DNA from: Modestobacter italicus | GTDB lineage: Bacteria > Actinomycetota > Actinomycetes > Mycobacteriales > Geodermatophilaceae | DNA: 64,000 nucleotides | Direction of reading: 5' to 3' | NCBI RefSeq assembly: GCF_019799965.1 | Contig: NZ_JABGCJ010000003.1 | Coordinates: 532,637 to 596,636 of the forward strand | Shown: positions 1 through 11,678 of the stretch, piece after piece | Layout: each line of letters starts with the position of its first letter | Numbering within the stretch: the stretch's first letter is position 1 | Program-made: the position numbers and the translations under genes | The notes under the pieces: model-generated | What the model was told of the DNA's origin: nothing | What the model saw: the letters and a program-made list of their open reading frames with translations, nothing else | The model's database searches: none

Positions 1-306
1 GATCCGGCCGGGCTTGACGTTGGCGACCCACCACTCGGGCGAGCCCTTGCCGGAGCCCATGCGGGTCTCGGCGGGCTTCTTGGTGAGCGGACGGTCCGGG
101 TAGATCGAGATCCACACCTTGCCGCCACGCTTGATGTGACGGGTCATGGCGATACGAGCGGACTCGATCTGCCGGTTGGTCACGTACGCCGGCTCGAGAG
201 CCTGGATGGCGTACTCACCGAAGTTGATCGCGGTACCGCCCTTGGCCCGCCCGGAACGGTCCGGGTGGTGCTGCTTGCGGTGCTTGACGCGACGTGGGAT
301 GAGCAC
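1..306 (-). CDS. rplP: 50S ribosomal protein L16 (partial, 3' end outside window)
   Basis: The first 102 codons of L16 are present; the gene runs off the left edge of the window. The protein begins (M)[19 protein letters not shown], the family N-terminus, and continues through [19 protein letters not shown] and the [13 protein letters not shown] segment that contacts 23S rRNA near the A site. L16 organises the peptidyl-transferase/tRNA-binding region of the large subunit. The start is GTG (304-306), three bases after the rpsC stop, which is the normal rpsC-rplP order of the S10 operon. Nothing unusual is visible in the part present. Confidence 0.95.
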   Translation of the reverse strand, partial: MLIPRRVKHRKQHHPDRSGRAKGGTAINFGEYAIQALEPAYVTNRQIESARIAMTRHIKRGGKVWISIYPDRPLTKKPAETRMGSGKGSPEWWVANVKPGRI

Positions 307-309
307 GTC

Positions 310-1239
310 TCAGCCCTCCGTGTTCTCGGCACCGGCGGCCTGCGCGGCTGCGGTGCCCTCGGCGCCGGCGGCCTCGCCGACGCTCTGTGCGGGAACGGCC
401 TCACCGGAGGTGACGGCGACGACGTCGGCCGGCGCGTCGGTGGGCTGCTCGGTGGTGGCCGGGCCGGTGGTGGTCTCGGCCGCGGCGCGGCCGGCCTCGG
501 TGCCACCGGCGGTCGTGCCGGAGGAACCCGACCGGCGCTGCGGGCGCTGGGCCCGCTCACGGCGCTGCTGACGCTGGGCGAGGGCCTCGAGGGCCTCCCG
601 CTCGGCCCGCGAACCGCTGGCGTCGCCCTTGTAGATCCACACCTTGACGCCGATCCGACCGAAGGTCGTACGGGCCTCGTAGATGCCGTAGTCGATGTTC
701 GCCCGCAGCGTGTGCAGCGGCACACGACCCTCGCGGTAGAACTCCGAACGGCTCATCTCGGTGCCGCCCAGGCGCCCGGAGCACTGCACGCGGATGCCCT
801 TGACCTGCGGGCTGCGCTGCGCCGACTGCATGGCCTTGCGCATGGCCCGACGGAAGCTGACGCGGCTGGAGAGCTGCTCGGCGACACCCTGGGCGACGAG
901 CTGGGCATCGGACTCGGGGTTCTTGACCTCGAGGATGTTCAGCTGCACCTGCTTGCCGGTGAGCTTCTCCAGCTCACCGCGGATGCGGTCGGCCTCCGCA
1001 CCACGGCGGCCGATGACGATGCCCGGCCGGGCGGTGTGGATGTCCACGCGGACGCGGTCACGGGTGCGCTCGATCTCCACCTTCGAGATGCCGGCGCGCT
1101 CCATGCCCTTGCCCATGAGCTTGCGGATGGCCACGTCTTCCTTGACGTAGTCGGCGTACAGCTTGTCCGCGTACCACCGGGACTTGTAGTCGGTGGTGAT
1201 GCCGAGCCGGAACCCGTGCGGGTTGACCTTCTGACCCAC
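310..1239 (-). CDS. rpsC: 30S ribosomal protein S3 with long C-terminal tail
   Basis: S3 lines the mRNA entry tunnel of the small subunit. The 309-residue product has the family start [13 protein letters not shown], a type-2 KH domain with the GIVIGRRG loop at about residues 73-80, and the C-terminal S3 domain ending near VKVWIYKGD (about 199-206). From about residue 211 there is a roughly 100-residue Arg/Gln- then Ala/Thr/Glu-rich low-complexity tail; S3 is usually about 210-280 residues. The start is GTG, whose first G is the last base of the rplV stop codon (TAGTG), so translation is probably coupled to rplV. The tail is visible in sequence; its role is unknown. Confidence 0.97.
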   Translation of the reverse strand: MGQKVNPHGFRLGITTDYKSRWYADKLYADYVKEDVAIRKLMGKGMERAGISKVEIERTRDRVRVDIHTARPGIVIGRRGAEADRIRGELEKLTGKQVQLNILEVKNPESDAQLVAQGVAEQLSSRVSFRRAMRKAMQSAQRSPQVKGIRVQCSGRLGGTEMSRSEFYREGRVPLHTLRANIDYGIYEARTTFGRIGVKVWIYKGDASGSRAEREALEALAQRQQRRERAQRPQRRSGSSGTTAGGTEAGRAAAETTTGPATTEQPTDAPADVVAVTSGEAVPAQSVGEAAGAEGTAAAQAAGAENTEG

Positions 1240-1703
1240 TAGCGGGTCCCTCCCCTCGTGTTGCTCTTCTGCTGGGTCGCCGGGCCGGACTGCCCGGTGT
1301 CCCGACGTGCCTTGCGGGAACGCTGCGCGAGCTCGGCGCTCGAGCTCACCTCGCTCACCTCGACGGTGATGTGGCTGGTCCGCTTGTTGATGCGGAACGC
1401 CCGGCCCTGCGCACGCGGACGGATCCGCTTGAGCGTGGGGCCCTCGTCGACGAACGCGGCGCTGACGACGAGCGCAGCCGGGTCGAGCTGCAGGTTGTGC
1501 TCGGCGTTGGCGACGGCGCTGGCGACGACCTTGGCCACCGGCTCGCTGGCGGTCTGCGGCGCGTAGCGCAGCAGGGCCAGTGCCTCGTCGGTCGGCAGGT
1601 AGCGGATCAGGTCCACCACCCGGCGTGCCTTCATGGGGGTGACGCTGACGAACCGGGCCGTGGCCCGGGCGACCGGCGTTTCCTGTCCCAACTGGGAAGT
1701 CAT
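1239..1703 (-). CDS. rplV: 50S ribosomal protein L22
   Basis: L22 contacts all domains of 23S rRNA and its hairpin lines the peptide exit tunnel. The product is 154 residues. The conserved core starts at [20 protein letters not shown] and includes [21 protein letters not shown], the tunnel-hairpin segment. An in-frame upstream start at 1775 would add 24 residues without family similarity and overlap rpsS. The ATG at 1703, preceded by a purine-rich stretch, gives the expected N-terminus [15 protein letters not shown] Ser/Arg/Gly-rich tail of about 35 residues follows the core, common in actinobacteria. Confidence 0.95.
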   Translation of the reverse strand: MTSQLGQETPVARATARFVSVTPMKARRVVDLIRYLPTDEALALLRYAPQTASEPVAKVVASAVANAEHNLQLDPAALVVSAAFVDEGPTLKRIRPRAQGRAFRINKRTSHITVEVSEVSSSAELAQRSRKARRDTGQSGPATQQKSNTRGGTR

Positions 1704-1734
1704 CTGGAGATTCTCTTCTCTACCTGGTCGTCGC

Positions 1735-2016
1735 TCAGCCGCGCCGCGACCGGCGGTCGTCCTTGACGTGCCCACGGAAGGTGCGCGTGGGCGCGAACTC
1801 GCCGAGCTTGTGCCCGACCATCGCCTCGGTGACGAACACCGGGACGTGCTTGCGGCCGTCGTGCACGGCGATCGTGTGCCCGAGCATGTCGGGGATGATC
1901 GTCGAACGCCGCGACCAGGTGCGGATGACGTTCTTGGTGCCCTTGTCGTTCTGAGCGTCCACCTTGGCGAGCAGGTGGTCGTCGACGAACGGGCCCTTCT
2001 TCAGGCTGCGTGGCAT
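1735..2016 (-). CDS. rpsS: 30S ribosomal protein S19
   Basis: S19 forms the head of the small subunit with S13 and contacts the A-site finger. The 93-residue product matches the family length and carries [15 protein letters not shown] at the N-terminus, the [14 protein letters not shown] core and the [16 protein letters not shown] signature near the C-terminus. It lies between rplB and rplV in canonical S10-operon order, 31 bases before the rplV start. Confidence 0.97.
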   Translation of the reverse strand: MPRSLKKGPFVDDHLLAKVDAQNDKGTKNVIRTWSRRSTIIPDMLGHTIAVHDGRKHVPVFVTEAMVGHKLGEFAPTRTFRGHVKDDRRSRRG

Positions 2017-2039
2017 GTCTGTCGGACTCCTCTACCCGC

Positions 2040-2873
2040 TCAGCGCTTCTTGTTGGTGCGCCGGCGGCGCACGATCAGGGCGTCACTGGCCTTCCGCTTG
2101 CGCGTCCGGCCCTCCGGCTTGCCCTTCGGGTTGACCGGGTGCCGGCCACCGGAGGTCTTGCCCTCACCACCACCGTGCGGGTGGTCGACCGGGTTCATGG
2201 CGACACCGCGGACGGTGGGGCGCTTGCCCTTCCACCGCATGCGACCGGCCTTGCCCCAGTTGATGTTCGACTGCTCGGCGTTGCCGACCTCGCCGATCGT
2301 CGCGCGGCAGCGGACGTCGACGTTGCGGATCTCGCCGGAGGGCATGCGCAGCTGCGCGAAACGACCCTCGCGGGCGACCAGCTGGACGCTGGTGCCGGCC
2401 GAGCGGGCGATCTTGGCCCCGCCACCGGGCCGGAGCTCGATGGCGTGGATGACCGTGCCGACGGGGATGTTGCGCAGCGGCAGGTTGTTGCCCGGCTTGA
2501 TGTCGGCCGCGGGGCCGCACTCGACCAGGTCGCCCTGCTTCAGCTTCGCCGGGGCGATGATGTAGCGCTTCTCGCCGTCGGCGAAGTGCAGCAGGGCGAT
2601 GCGCGAGGTGCGGTTCGGGTCGTACTCGATGTGCGCGACCTTCGCCGGCACGCCGTCCTTGTCCGCCCGGCGGAAGTCGATCAGCCGGTAGGCGCGCTTG
2701 TGCCCGCCGCCCTGGTGCCGAGCGGTGACCCGGCCGTGGACGTTGCGCCCGCCGCGACCGTGCAGCGGCCGGACCAGCGACTTCTCGGGGTGGTCGCGGG
2801 TGACCTCGGCGAAGTCGGCGACGGACGAGCCGCGGCGGCCCGGCGTCGTCGGCTTGTACTTACGGATGGCCAT
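2040..2873 (-). CDS. rplB: 50S ribosomal protein L2
   Basis: L2 is a primary 23S rRNA-binding protein needed for subunit association and peptidyl transfer. The 277-residue product has the family length, the N-terminal [10 protein letters not shown] segment, an OB-fold followed by an SH3-like barrel, and the C-terminal signature [15 protein letters not shown], which includes the conserved His (about residue 230) near the peptidyl-transferase centre. It starts with ATG (2873) and is followed 23 bases later by rpsS. Confidence 0.97.
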   Translation of the reverse strand: MAIRKYKPTTPGRRGSSVADFAEVTRDHPEKSLVRPLHGRGGRNVHGRVTARHQGGGHKRAYRLIDFRRADKDGVPAKVAHIEYDPNRTSRIALLHFADGEKRYIIAPAKLKQGDLVECGPAADIKPGNNLPLRNIPVGTVIHAIELRPGGGAKIARSAGTSVQLVAREGRFAQLRMPSGEIRNVDVRCRATIGEVGNAEQSNINWGKAGRMRWKGKRPTVRGVAMNPVDHPHGGGEGKTSGGRHPVNPKGKPEGRTRKRKASDALIVRRRRTNKKR

Positions 2874-2915
2874 GGTTCCTCAGAGTCCTCTGGTCCGATC
2901 GGGAGTCCGGGGCCG

Positions 2916-3218
2916 TCAGGCGCCCGGGCCCCCGAAGAGCTCGATGCGGTCGCCGGGGGCCACGGAGACGATGGCGCGCTTGGTGTCCTTGCGCTTGCCC
3001 ATCACAGCGCCCTTCGAGCGCTTCCTCTTCCCCTGACGGTTGATCGTGTTGACGGCGAGGACCTTCACGTTGAAGACCTGCTGCACAGCGATCTTGATCT
3101 GGGTCTTGTTGGCGTCGGGACGCACGATGAACGTGTACTTGTTCTCGTCGAGGAGCCCGTAGCTCTTCTCCGAGATGACCGGGGACAGCAGGACGTCCCG
3201 GGGGTCGCGGACGCTCAT
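2916..3218 (-). CDS. rplW: 50S ribosomal protein L23
   Basis: L23 sits at the peptide tunnel exit and is the docking site for trigger factor and SRP. The 100-residue product starts [19 protein letters not shown], continues with [20 protein letters not shown] and has the basic loop [10 protein letters not shown]. Its start overlaps the rplD stop by 4 bases, implying translational coupling. Length and order are normal for the S10 operon. Confidence 0.96.
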   Translation of the reverse strand: MSVRDPRDVLLSPVISEKSYGLLDENKYTFIVRPDANKTQIKIAVQQVFNVKVLAVNTINRQGKRKRSKGAVMGKRKDTKRAIVSVAPGDRIELFGGPGA

Positions 3219-4234
3219 GCCTTCTCCTCGGTGCTCGCGGCGACATCGCTGTTCTGGTTCGACGTGGTGCCGTCCTCGGTGGGCGCGGTCGCGTCGACAC
3301 CGGCGTTGGCGGCCTCGGCCTGCTCGGCCGGGGCAGCAGCGGCCTCGGCCGCAGTGGCCGGGGCAGCGTCCTCGGCGGAGGCCTTGGGCGCTGCCTTCTT
3401 GGCGGCGGCCTTCTTCGTCGCCTTCTTGACCGGCGCCGGGTCGACCGGGGCGACGCCCTCGTCGAGGTCCGTGGTGCCGTGACCCTCGATGGAGGGGATG
3501 GCGCCCGGGATGTCCGGCGTGGTCAGGTCGGGCAGCTCGGCGGAGCTGGCCCGGCCGCGACCGGTGGCACCGGGGCCGGCGACGTACTCGGCCAGCGCGG
3601 TCTCGGTGAAGACGACCTCGTCGGCGACGAGCACGTCGTAGGTGTTCAGCTGGCCGGCCTCGATCAGGTGCACCCGCGGCACGTTGCGCAGGCTGACCCA
3701 GTTGAGGACGTCGTCCCGGTCGAGCACGACCAGGACCCGCTTGGCGGCGCTGACCGCGTCGAGCACCTTGAGCGCGGCCTTGGTCGAGGGCGCGTCGCCG
3801 TCGACGAAGGCGGTGACCACGTGCACCCGACCCTCACGGGCCCGGTCGGAGAGGGCACCACGCAGGGCGGCGGCCTTCATCTTCTTCGGGGTCTTCTGCT
3901 CGTAGTTGCGCGGCTGCGGGCCGTGCGAGATGCCACCGCCGGCGAACTGCGGCGCGCGCAGCGAGCCCTGACGGGCGCGGCCGGTGCCCTTCTGGCGGTA
4001 CGGCTTGGCGCCGGTACCGCTGACCTGGGCGCGCGTCTTGGTGGCGTGCGTGCCCTGGCGGGCCGCGGCCAGCTGGGCCACGACGACCTGGTGCAGCAGC
4101 GAGACGTTCGCCGGGGCGTCGAAGAGCTCACCGGGCAGCGTCACGCTGCCGGAGGTCTCCCCCGCCGGCGTCCGGACGTCGACCTGACGGTCGGTCCGGG
4201 TCGCGTTCGACCCGGCAGAAGTCGGTGCGGTCAC
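3215..4234 (-). CDS. rplD: 50S ribosomal protein L4 with about 120-residue C-terminal extension
   Basis: L4 reaches into the peptide exit tunnel and in some bacteria autoregulates the S10 operon. The L4 fold covers roughly residues 15-215: [20 protein letters not shown], then the tunnel loop with [21 protein letters not shown], then a Rossmann-like C-terminal half. The remaining roughly 120 residues are low complexity: an acidic/Pro-rich piece, a [15 protein letters not shown] run resembling histone H1-like or Lsr2-like tails, then Ala/Glu/Thr repeats. L4 is normally 200-220 residues. The start is GTG in a GTGA overlap with the rplC stop. The tail is in frame with typical codon use, so it is probably real. 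Confidence 0.95.
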   Translation of the reverse strand: MTAPTSAGSNATRTDRQVDVRTPAGETSGSVTLPGELFDAPANVSLLHQVVVAQLAAARQGTHATKTRAQVSGTGAKPYRQKGTGRARQGSLRAPQFAGGGISHGPQPRNYEQKTPKKMKAAALRGALSDRAREGRVHVVTAFVDGDAPSTKAALKVLDAVSAAKRVLVVLDRDDVLNWVSLRNVPRVHLIEAGQLNTYDVLVADEVVFTETALAEYVAGPGATGRGRASSAELPDLTTPDIPGAIPSIEGHGTTDLDEGVAPVDPAPVKKATKKAAAKKAAPKASAEDAAPATAAEAAAAPAEQAEAANAGVDATAPTEDGTTSNQNSDVAASTEEKA

Positions 4235-4896
4235 TTCGCGTCACTCCCCACGGGGCCGCCCTTGACCGCGGACCGGACGAGCAGGAGCCCGCCGCGCGGT
4301 CCGGGGACGGCGCCCTTGATCAGGACCAGGCCCTTCTCGGTGTCCACCTGGTGGACCTTCAGCGAGAGCGTGGTCGTGGTGACCGCGCCCATGCGCCCGG
4401 CCATGCGCACGCCCTTGAAGACGCGACCGGGGGTGGAGGCACCACCGATCGAGCCAGGGGCGCGGTGCTTGCGGTGGGTGCCGTGTCCGGCGCCGAGGCC
4501 CTTGAAGCCGTGACGCTTCATGACACCGGCGGTGCCCTTGCCCTTGCTGGTGCCGATGACGTCGACCTTGGCGACGCCGGAGAGGACCTCAGCGGTCAGC
4601 TCCTGGCCCACGGTGTAGTCGCCGGCGTCCTCGGTGCGCAGCTCGACCACGTGCCGCCGGGGCGTGACGCCCGCCTTGGCGAAGTGCCCGCCCTCGGGCT
4701 TGTTCACCTTGCGGGGGTCGATCGCGCCGAACCCGAGCTGGACGGCGGAGTAGCCGTCCTTCTCCGGGGTGCGGACCTGGGTGACCACGCACGGGCCCGC
4801 CTTGACGACGGTCACCGGCACGATGCGGTTGTTCTCGTCGAAGACCTGGGTCATCCCCAGCTTCTCGCCGAGGAGACCACGGAATGTGCTCGCCAT
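4231..4896 (-). CDS. rplC: 50S ribosomal protein L3
   Basis: L3 binds the 3' end of 23S rRNA and its long loop reaches the peptidyl-transferase centre. The 221-residue protein contains [13 protein letters not shown] near the N-terminus, the [17 protein letters not shown] loop and the GMRMAG-like segment (here GVRMAGRMG), all family hallmarks. It starts with ATG at 4896, 15 bases after rpsJ, and overlaps rplD by 4 bases. Confidence 0.97.
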   Translation of the reverse strand: MASTFRGLLGEKLGMTQVFDENNRIVPVTVVKAGPCVVTQVRTPEKDGYSAVQLGFGAIDPRKVNKPEGGHFAKAGVTPRRHVVELRTEDAGDYTVGQELTAEVLSGVAKVDVIGTSKGKGTAGVMKRHGFKGLGAGHGTHRKHRAPGSIGGASTPGRVFKGVRMAGRMGAVTTTTLSLKVHQVDTEKGLVLIKGAVPGPRGGLLLVRSAVKGGPVGSDAK

Positions 4897-4911
4897 GTCT
4901 GGAAACAGCCC

Positions 4912-5217
4912 TTACTGGATGTTGACGTCGACCGAGGCCGGCAGGTCGATGCGCATGAGCGCGTCGACCGTCTTCGGCGTCGGGTCGAGGATGTCGATGA
5001 GCCGCTTGTGCGTGCGCATCTCGAAGTGCTCGCGCGAGTCCTTGTACTTGTGCGGCGAGCGGATGACGCAGTAGACGTTCTTCTCCGTCGGCAGCGGCAC
5101 GGGGCCGACGACGCGCGCTCCGGTCTTCGTCACCGTCTCGACGATGCGCCGCGCCGAGGCATCGATCGCCTCGTGGTCGTAGGCCTTCAGCCGGATGCGG
5201 ATCTTCTGTCCCGCCAT
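4912..5217 (-). CDS. rpsJ: 30S ribosomal protein S10 / NusE
   Basis: S10 is both a small-subunit head protein and NusE, the partner of NusB in antitermination and of NusG in transcription-translation coupling. The 101-residue product shows [39 protein letters not shown], the [15 protein letters not shown] signature and [20 protein letters not shown] at the C-terminus. It is the first gene of the S10 operon; a tuf terminator-like hairpin lies about 80 bases upstream. Confidence 0.97.
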   Translation of the reverse strand: MAGQKIRIRLKAYDHEAIDASARRIVETVTKTGARVVGPVPLPTEKNVYCVIRSPHKYKDSREHFEMRTHKRLIDILDPTPKTVDALMRIDLPASVDVNIQ

Positions 5218-5296
5218 CGGTTGTCTTCGCTCCTGCCGATCGGTTGTGAAAGTTCAGGTGGGTCTGCTGACCCGGTGGTCGGTTGAGCCGACCAGG

Positions 5297-5335
5297 CTGA
5301 CGGGCGGCGATCGCTGAGCGACCGCCGCCCGTCAG
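5297..5335 (-). terminator. Terminator-like hairpin after tuf
   Basis: Two arms of about 19 bases (CTGACGGGCGGCG and its complement CGCCGCCCGTCAG, with one central mismatch) form a strong stem directly after the tuf stop codon. No U-tract follows, which is common for intrinsic terminators in high-GC actinobacteria. It separates the str operon from the S10 operon. Confidence 0.7.
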
Positions 5336-5339
5336 GGTG

Positions 5340-6533
5340 TCACTTGAGGATCTTGGTGACCCGGCCGGCGCCGACGGTGCGGCCACCCTCACGGATGGCG
5401 AACCGCAGGCCCTCCTCCATGGCGATGGGCTGGATCAGCTCCACCGTCATCTCGGTGTTGTCGCCGGGCATGACCATCTCGGTGCCCGAGGGCAGCGTGA
5501 CGACGCCGGTCACGTCCGTGGTCCGGAAGTAGAACTGCGGACGGTAGTTGTTGAAGAACGGCGTGTGCCGACCGCCCTCGTCCTTCGAGAGGATGTAGAC
5601 CGAGCCCTCGAAGTTCGTGTGCGGGGTGATCGAACCCGGCTTCACGACCACCTGGCCGCGCTCGACGTCCTCGCGCTTGATGCCGCGCAGCAGCAGGCCC
5701 ACGTTGTCGCCGGCCTGACCCTGGTCGAGCAGCTTGCGGAACATCTCGACGCCCGTGACGGTCGTCTTCGTCGAACCCTCGCGGATGCCGACGATCTCGA
5801 TCTCCTCGGAGACCTTGACGATGCCGCGCTCCACGCGACCGGTGACGACGGTGCCGCGACCGGTGATGGTGAAGACGTCCTCGACGGGCATGAGGAACGG
5901 CTTGTCGATCTCACGCTCGGGCTCGGGGATCGCCGAGTCGACGGCGTTCATGAGCTCCATGAGCTTGTCGCCCCACTCGGCGTCGCCCTCGAGGGCCTTC
6001 AGCGCCGAGACGCGGACCACGGGGACGTCGTCGCCCGGGAACTCGTACTCGGACAGCAGCTCGCGGACCTCCAGCTCGACGAGCTCGAGGATCTCCTCGT
6101 CGTCGACCATGTCGGCCTTGTTGAGCGCAACCACGATGTAGGGGACGCCGACCTGGCGGGCCAGGAGGACGTGCTCCTTGGTCTGCGGCATCGGGCCGTC
6201 GGTGGCCGCGACCACCAGGATGGCGCCGTCCATCTGCGCCGCACCGGTGATCATGTTCTTGATGTAGTCGGCGTGCCCGGGGCAGTCGACGTGCGCGTAG
6301 TGCCGGTTCTCGGTCTGGTACTCGACGTGGGCGATCGAGATCGTGATGCCGCGGGCCTTCTCTTCGGGCGCCTTGTCGATCTGGTCGAAGGCGGACGCCT
6401 CGTTGAGCTCCGGGTACTTGTCGTGCAGCACCTTGGTGATCGCCGCGGTCAGCGTCGTCTTGCCGTGGTCGATGTGCCCGATGGTGCCGATGTTGACGTG
6501 CGGCTTGGTCCGCTCGAACTTGGCCTTGGCCAC
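5340..6533 (-). CDS. tuf: Elongation factor Tu
   Basis: EF-Tu delivers aminoacyl-tRNA to the ribosomal A site as a GTP complex. The 397-residue product has the G1 P-loop GHIDHGKTT (about residues 19-27), switch-I segment with RGITI, G3 DCPGHADY (about 81-88), G4 NKAD (about 136-139), and the domain 2/3 signatures including [10 protein letters not shown] and [19 protein letters not shown]. It starts with GTG at 6533. It is the last gene of the rpsL-rpsG-fusA-tuf operon, about 100 bases after fusA; the only tuf copy in the window. Confidence 0.98.
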   Translation of the reverse strand: MAKAKFERTKPHVNIGTIGHIDHGKTTLTAAITKVLHDKYPELNEASAFDQIDKAPEEKARGITISIAHVEYQTENRHYAHVDCPGHADYIKNMITGAAQMDGAILVVAATDGPMPQTKEHVLLARQVGVPYIVVALNKADMVDDEEILELVELEVRELLSEYEFPGDDVPVVRVSALKALEGDAEWGDKLMELMNAVDSAIPEPEREIDKPFLMPVEDVFTITGRGTVVTGRVERGIVKVSEEIEIVGIREGSTKTTVTGVEMFRKLLDQGQAGDNVGLLLRGIKREDVERGQVVVKPGSITPHTNFEGSVYILSKDEGGRHTPFFNNYRPQFYFRTTDVTGVVTLPSGTEMVMPGDNTEMTVELIQPIAMEEGLRFAIREGGRTVGAGRVTKILK

Positions 6534-6634
6534 TGGGTTCCTCTCCTCGTGTCTTCGCAGTCGTGCGCGTGCTTGGGGTGGGCCGTGCTCGGGGGCGGCG
6601 GGCGCCCAGTGGGGTCCTGGAGCCCGCCGTCCGG

Positions 6635-8734
<2,100 letters not shown>

Positions 8735-8821
8735 TCTCTTACTCCTCTTCCTTCTCGTCCGTGCGCGGTGTCCGGGGGTCGCCCGGTTCGACCGCGGGCA
8801 GCGGCTGCTGGTGGACCGTCG

Positions 8822-9292
8822 TCACCAGCGGTAGTGCGCGAAGGCCTTGTTCGACTCGGCCATCTTGTGCGTGTCCTCGCGGCGCTTGACCGCGGCACCG
8901 AGACCGTTGCTGGCGTCCAGGAGCTCGTTCATCAGGCGCTCGGTCATCGTCTTCTCGCGACGGGCCCGGCTGTACTGGATCAGCCAGCGGAGCCCCAGCG
9001 TGGTGCTGCGGGAGGCGCGGACCTCGATCGGCACCTGGTACGTGGCGCCACCGACGCGGCGGCTGCGGACCTCGAGGGCCGGCTTGACGTTGTCCAGCGC
9101 CCGCTTGAGCGTGACGACCGGGTCTGTGTCGTTCTTGGCCCGGACGCCCTCGAGGGCGCCGTAGACGATCGCCTCGGCGACGGAGCGCTTGCCGTCGACG
9201 AGCACCTTGTTCACCAGCTGGGTCACCAGCGGCGACTGGTACACCGGGTCGGCAACGAGCGGACGCTTCGGCGCAGGTCCCTTGCGAGGCAT
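8822..9292 (-). CDS. rpsG: 30S ribosomal protein S7
   Basis: S7 nucleates the 3' domain of 16S rRNA and lies at the E site. The 156-residue product has the family N-terminus [18 protein letters not shown], the [14 protein letters not shown] motif, [13 protein letters not shown] and the C-terminal [15 protein letters not shown]. It starts with ATG one base after the rpsL stop, so the pair is almost certainly translationally coupled. Confidence 0.97.
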   Translation of the reverse strand: MPRKGPAPKRPLVADPVYQSPLVTQLVNKVLVDGKRSVAEAIVYGALEGVRAKNDTDPVVTLKRALDNVKPALEVRSRRVGGATYQVPIEVRASRSTTLGLRWLIQYSRARREKTMTERLMNELLDASNGLGAAVKRREDTHKMAESNKAFAHYRW

Positions 9293-9293
9293 G

Positions 9294-9668
9294 TCAGCTC
9301 TTCTCCTTCTTCGCGCCGTACCGGCTGCGAGCCTGCTTGCGGTTGCGGACGCCCTGGGTGTCCAGCGAGCCGCGGATGATCTTGTAGCGGACGCCGGGGA
9401 GGTCCTTCACGCGACCGCCGCGCACGAGCACCATGGAGTGCTCCTGCAGGTTGTGGCCGACGCCCGGGATGTAGGCGGTCACCTCGATGCCACTGGTGAG
9501 GCGGACGCGAGCGACCTTGCGCAACGCCGAGTTCGGCTTCTTCGGCGTCGTCGTGTAGACGCGCGTGCACACGCCGCGGCGCTGAGGGGAACCCTTCAAC
9601 GCCGGGGTCTTGGTCTTCTCGACCTTGTCCTCGCGGCCCTTGCGGACCAGCTGCTGGATCGTGGGCAT
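9294..9668 (-). CDS. rpsL: 30S ribosomal protein S12
   Basis: S12 monitors codon-anticodon pairing in the decoding centre. The 124-residue product is standard: [15 protein letters not shown] start, [20 protein letters not shown], the [16 protein letters not shown] loop carrying the Lys equivalent of K43, and [13 protein letters not shown] carrying the Lys equivalent of K88. Both positions are the wild-type residues whose changes are known to give streptomycin resistance. An open frame extends upstream to 9983, but the family start and an AGGAGA sequence identify the ATG at 9668. Confidence 0.97.
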   Translation of the reverse strand: MPTIQQLVRKGREDKVEKTKTPALKGSPQRRGVCTRVYTTTPKKPNSALRKVARVRLTSGIEVTAYIPGVGHNLQEHSMVLVRGGRVKDLPGVRYKIIRGSLDTQGVRNRKQARSRYGAKKEKS

Positions 9669-10313
9669 GGGTGGCCTGGATCTCCTGCCTGCGCTGGGTC
9701 GTGCTGTGGATGTGGTGCGGTGCTGTGGTGTGCCCGGTCGCCCGGCCGTGCCGAGCCTGGTCATGACCCGCCCTCCGACCCCCGCGTTCGGGCGTGTCGC
9801 CCTTCGCGAGAACCGGCCAGCTGGTCGAACCGGACTCGTCGCCCCGTGTTCGGCGCCGGCCACACCATCGCGAGATGGCCCCCGTCTGAGACGAGCGTGA
9901 CCCCCGGCGCCCCGCCGACCCGTGGGGGTCGATGGACGCGCAGGTGCACCAGTATCGGAGCAAGGCCCAGTCACCCTGGGCACAGCTGACCACAGTACCC
10001 GGCCCTCTCGACCCGGTCAAAGCCGGGTCGACATGTGGTCCCGAGCACCGGACCAGCCGGTCTCCTCAGCTCCAACTGCGGACCGGCGGAGGCCATTCCC
10101 CCGGACGGTGACGGCGGGCCCGGCGGCGCTCGACGGCACCGCTGCGCGCCCCGCCCGGAGCGGAACGTACCGGAGCCGGGCCGACGACGGACGGACGGCG
10201 CGCGCCGGCTCGACGTCCCACGTCGCTTCTGTCCGACCCCCGCCCTACCGTCGGTGGCGCACCGCTCACGAACCGCAGTCCATCCTGGGCCGCTCGACCA
10301 CCGGAGGTACGCC
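9669..10313. other. Divergent intergenic region between rpsL and a serine protease gene
   Basis: This 645-base stretch separates rpsL (minus) from the protease gene (plus). The rpsL side contains a candidate promoter at 9992-10020, giving a leader of about 310 bases. The leader has no recognisable protein or riboswitch. The protease side ends with a strong GGAGG Shine-Dalgarno at 10303-10307. Several GC-rich open frames cross the region but none has a credible start or composition. Confidence 0.6.
9992..10020 (-). promoter_or_regulatory. Candidate sigma-70-type promoter of the rpsL-rpsG-fusA-tuf operon
   Basis: On the minus strand TTGACC (10020-10015) and TACTGT (9997-9992) are separated by exactly 17 bases, a good match to housekeeping promoters. 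The -35 box sits in the loop of a perfect 8-base dyad, CGACCCGG/CCGGGTCG (10009-10016 and 10023-10030), which could be an operator or fortuitous. Position upstream of the str operon fits. Confidence 0.6.
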
Positions 10314-11315
10314 GTGCTCCCCGACTCCGCACGAGAACTGAAGGCCCGGCTGTCCCAGCGGCTCAGCGAGGCCCCGCTCAGCGGGGCGACGGCCCGGGCG
10401 GCCGACGGCGCCCGCCCGTGGAGCGGGGTCGCCCTGGGCCTGCGCCCGGTGGCCCCCGAGCAGGTGCACCTGGCGATCCGGCTGGTGTCGCAGGCCGATG
10501 CGGACGTGGTGCTGGCCGGGCTCGACGAGAGCGCCCGGGAAGAGGTCGACGTACGGGTGATCGGCCGGGTCCACCCGCTGTCCTCCCCCACCCCCGAGGA
10601 GCTCCGCCGGCGCACGCGGCCGCTGCGGCCCGGCCTCTCCATCAGCCACCCGGACGTCACCGCGGGCACGCTGGGCGGGTTCGTCCGGCGCCCGGGGAGC
10701 GACGCGCTGCTGGTGCTGTCCAACAACCACGTGCTGGCCAACAGCGACGCGGCGGCCGAAGGCGACGAGGTGCTCCAGCCGGGCGTCGCCGACGGGGGCA
10801 GGGCCACCGACCGCATCGGCGTCCTGACCTCGTTCGTCCGGTTCTCCCCGGAGCCCGGCAACCTCGTGGACGCCGCCGTCGCCACGCTGGACGCCGGCAC
10901 GGTCGCCGACCCGGGTGCCTACCCCGGCGGTCCCCTGGGGTCCCTGGTCGCCGCGGCCGACACCGTGGACCCGGACGAGCTGGTGGAGAAGGTGGGCCGG
11001 ACGACCGGGCACACCCGCGGCAGGGTCACCGCCGTCGAGGTCGACGGGGTGGGCGTCCAGTACGACGACGGCGTGTACACGTTCGACGACCAGGTGGAGG
11101 TGGAGGGGCTCGACGGCGCCTTCAGCGCGGGCGGCGACAGCGGCTCGGTGATCTGGCGGAGCAGTGACCGGGCTCCGCTGGGCCTGCTCTTCGCCGGCTC
11201 CACGGTGGGTGGCAGCGCCGGGGGTGGGGTCACCTTCGCCAACCCGCTGGCCACCGTGCTGCGTGAGCTCGGCGTGGAGTGGCCGACGGGCCCTCTGCCG
11301 CCCACCAACCGCTAG
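10314..11315 (+). CDS. Trypsin-like (S1 fold) serine protease
   Basis: The 333-residue product carries a chymotrypsin-like catalytic triad: His in NNHVLAN (about residue 139), Asp in NLVDAAVA (about 185), and Ser in GDSGS (about 276), with downstream GLLFAGS typical of the S1' wall. Residues 1-100 form a separate domain with alternating Val (VHLAIRLV, EVDVRVIG) that may act as a pro- or binding domain. There is no obvious Sec signal peptide, so it may act in the cytoplasm or be exported otherwise. Start GTG at 10314 is chosen because GGAGG lies 6 bases upstream; a longer frame upstream lacks support. Its substrate is unknown. Confidence 0.85.
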   Translation: MLPDSARELKARLSQRLSEAPLSGATARAADGARPWSGVALGLRPVAPEQVHLAIRLVSQADADVVLAGLDESAREEVDVRVIGRVHPLSSPTPEELRRRTRPLRPGLSISHPDVTAGTLGGFVRRPGSDALLVLSNNHVLANSDAAAEGDEVLQPGVADGGRATDRIGVLTSFVRFSPEPGNLVDAAVATLDAGTVADPGAYPGGPLGSLVAAADTVDPDELVEKVGRTTGHTRGRVTAVEVDGVGVQYDDGVYTFDDQVEVEGLDGAFSAGGDSGSVIWRSSDRAPLGLLFAGSTVGGSAGGGVTFANPLATVLRELGVEWPTGPLPPTNR

Positions 11316-11321
11316 CCCGCG

Positions 11322-11345
11322 GTCGCCCCCCCCCATGGGGGCGAC
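11322..11345 (+). terminator. Hairpin after the protease gene
   Basis: GTCGCCCC and GGGGCGAC form a perfect stem around a C-rich/CATG loop six bases after the protease stop. There is no U-tract, so termination is inferred from position and stem strength. Confidence 0.5.
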
Positions 11346-11386
11346 GAGGGCCGGACCCCTGGGCAGGCGGCGTCCGTGGGGGCACC

Positions 11387-11611
11387 ATGGGTGCCATGAC
11401 CGACCGTGCCACCGCCCGCGCCGCCAAGAGCGCGCTGGCGTCGCGCTTCGCCGCCGACCCAGCGGTCGCCGGCGTGGGGCTGGCCCGGCAGGACGCCGAG
11501 TACGTCGTCCGGGTCGACCTGACCGAGGCCGGTGCTGGTGGCCGGGTGCCCCACGACGTCGACGGCGTCCGCGTCGTCACCCACGTGATCGGCACCGTCC
11601 GGCCCCAGTGA
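11387..11611 (+). CDS. Small protein resembling the N-domain of the upstream protease
   Basis: The product is 74 residues (71 if the ATG at 11396 is used). It is not a family I can name. Its pattern, AVAGVGLARQ then EYVVRVDL, then VDGVRVVTHVIGTVRP, resembles the N-terminal 90 residues of the neighbouring protease (SGVALGLRP, HLAIRLV, EVDVRVIGRVHP), including the terminal V-I-G-x-V element. It could be a free-standing inhibitor-like or chaperone domain for the protease; that is inference. It has no signal peptide or membrane segment. It lies 71 bases after the protease stop in the same orientation. Confidence 0.55.
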   Translation: MGAMTDRATARAAKSALASRFAADPAVAGVGLARQDAEYVVRVDLTEAGAGGRVPHDVDGVRVVTHVIGTVRPQ

Positions 11612-11678
11612 CCCACCGGGCCGTTACCGTCCCCGGGAGCGGCACCGACGAGGGTGCCGCGAACGCCGAGGAGGACGC

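Noticed and set aside
5243-5256. TTGTGAAAGTTCA, resembling a Rex half-dyad upstream of rpsJ
   Set aside because: The two halves are only two bases apart instead of four, and the second arm is incomplete.
11327-11334. Run of nine C residues after the protease gene as a slippage site
   Set aside because: It lies outside any gene, within the loop side of a terminator-like hairpin.
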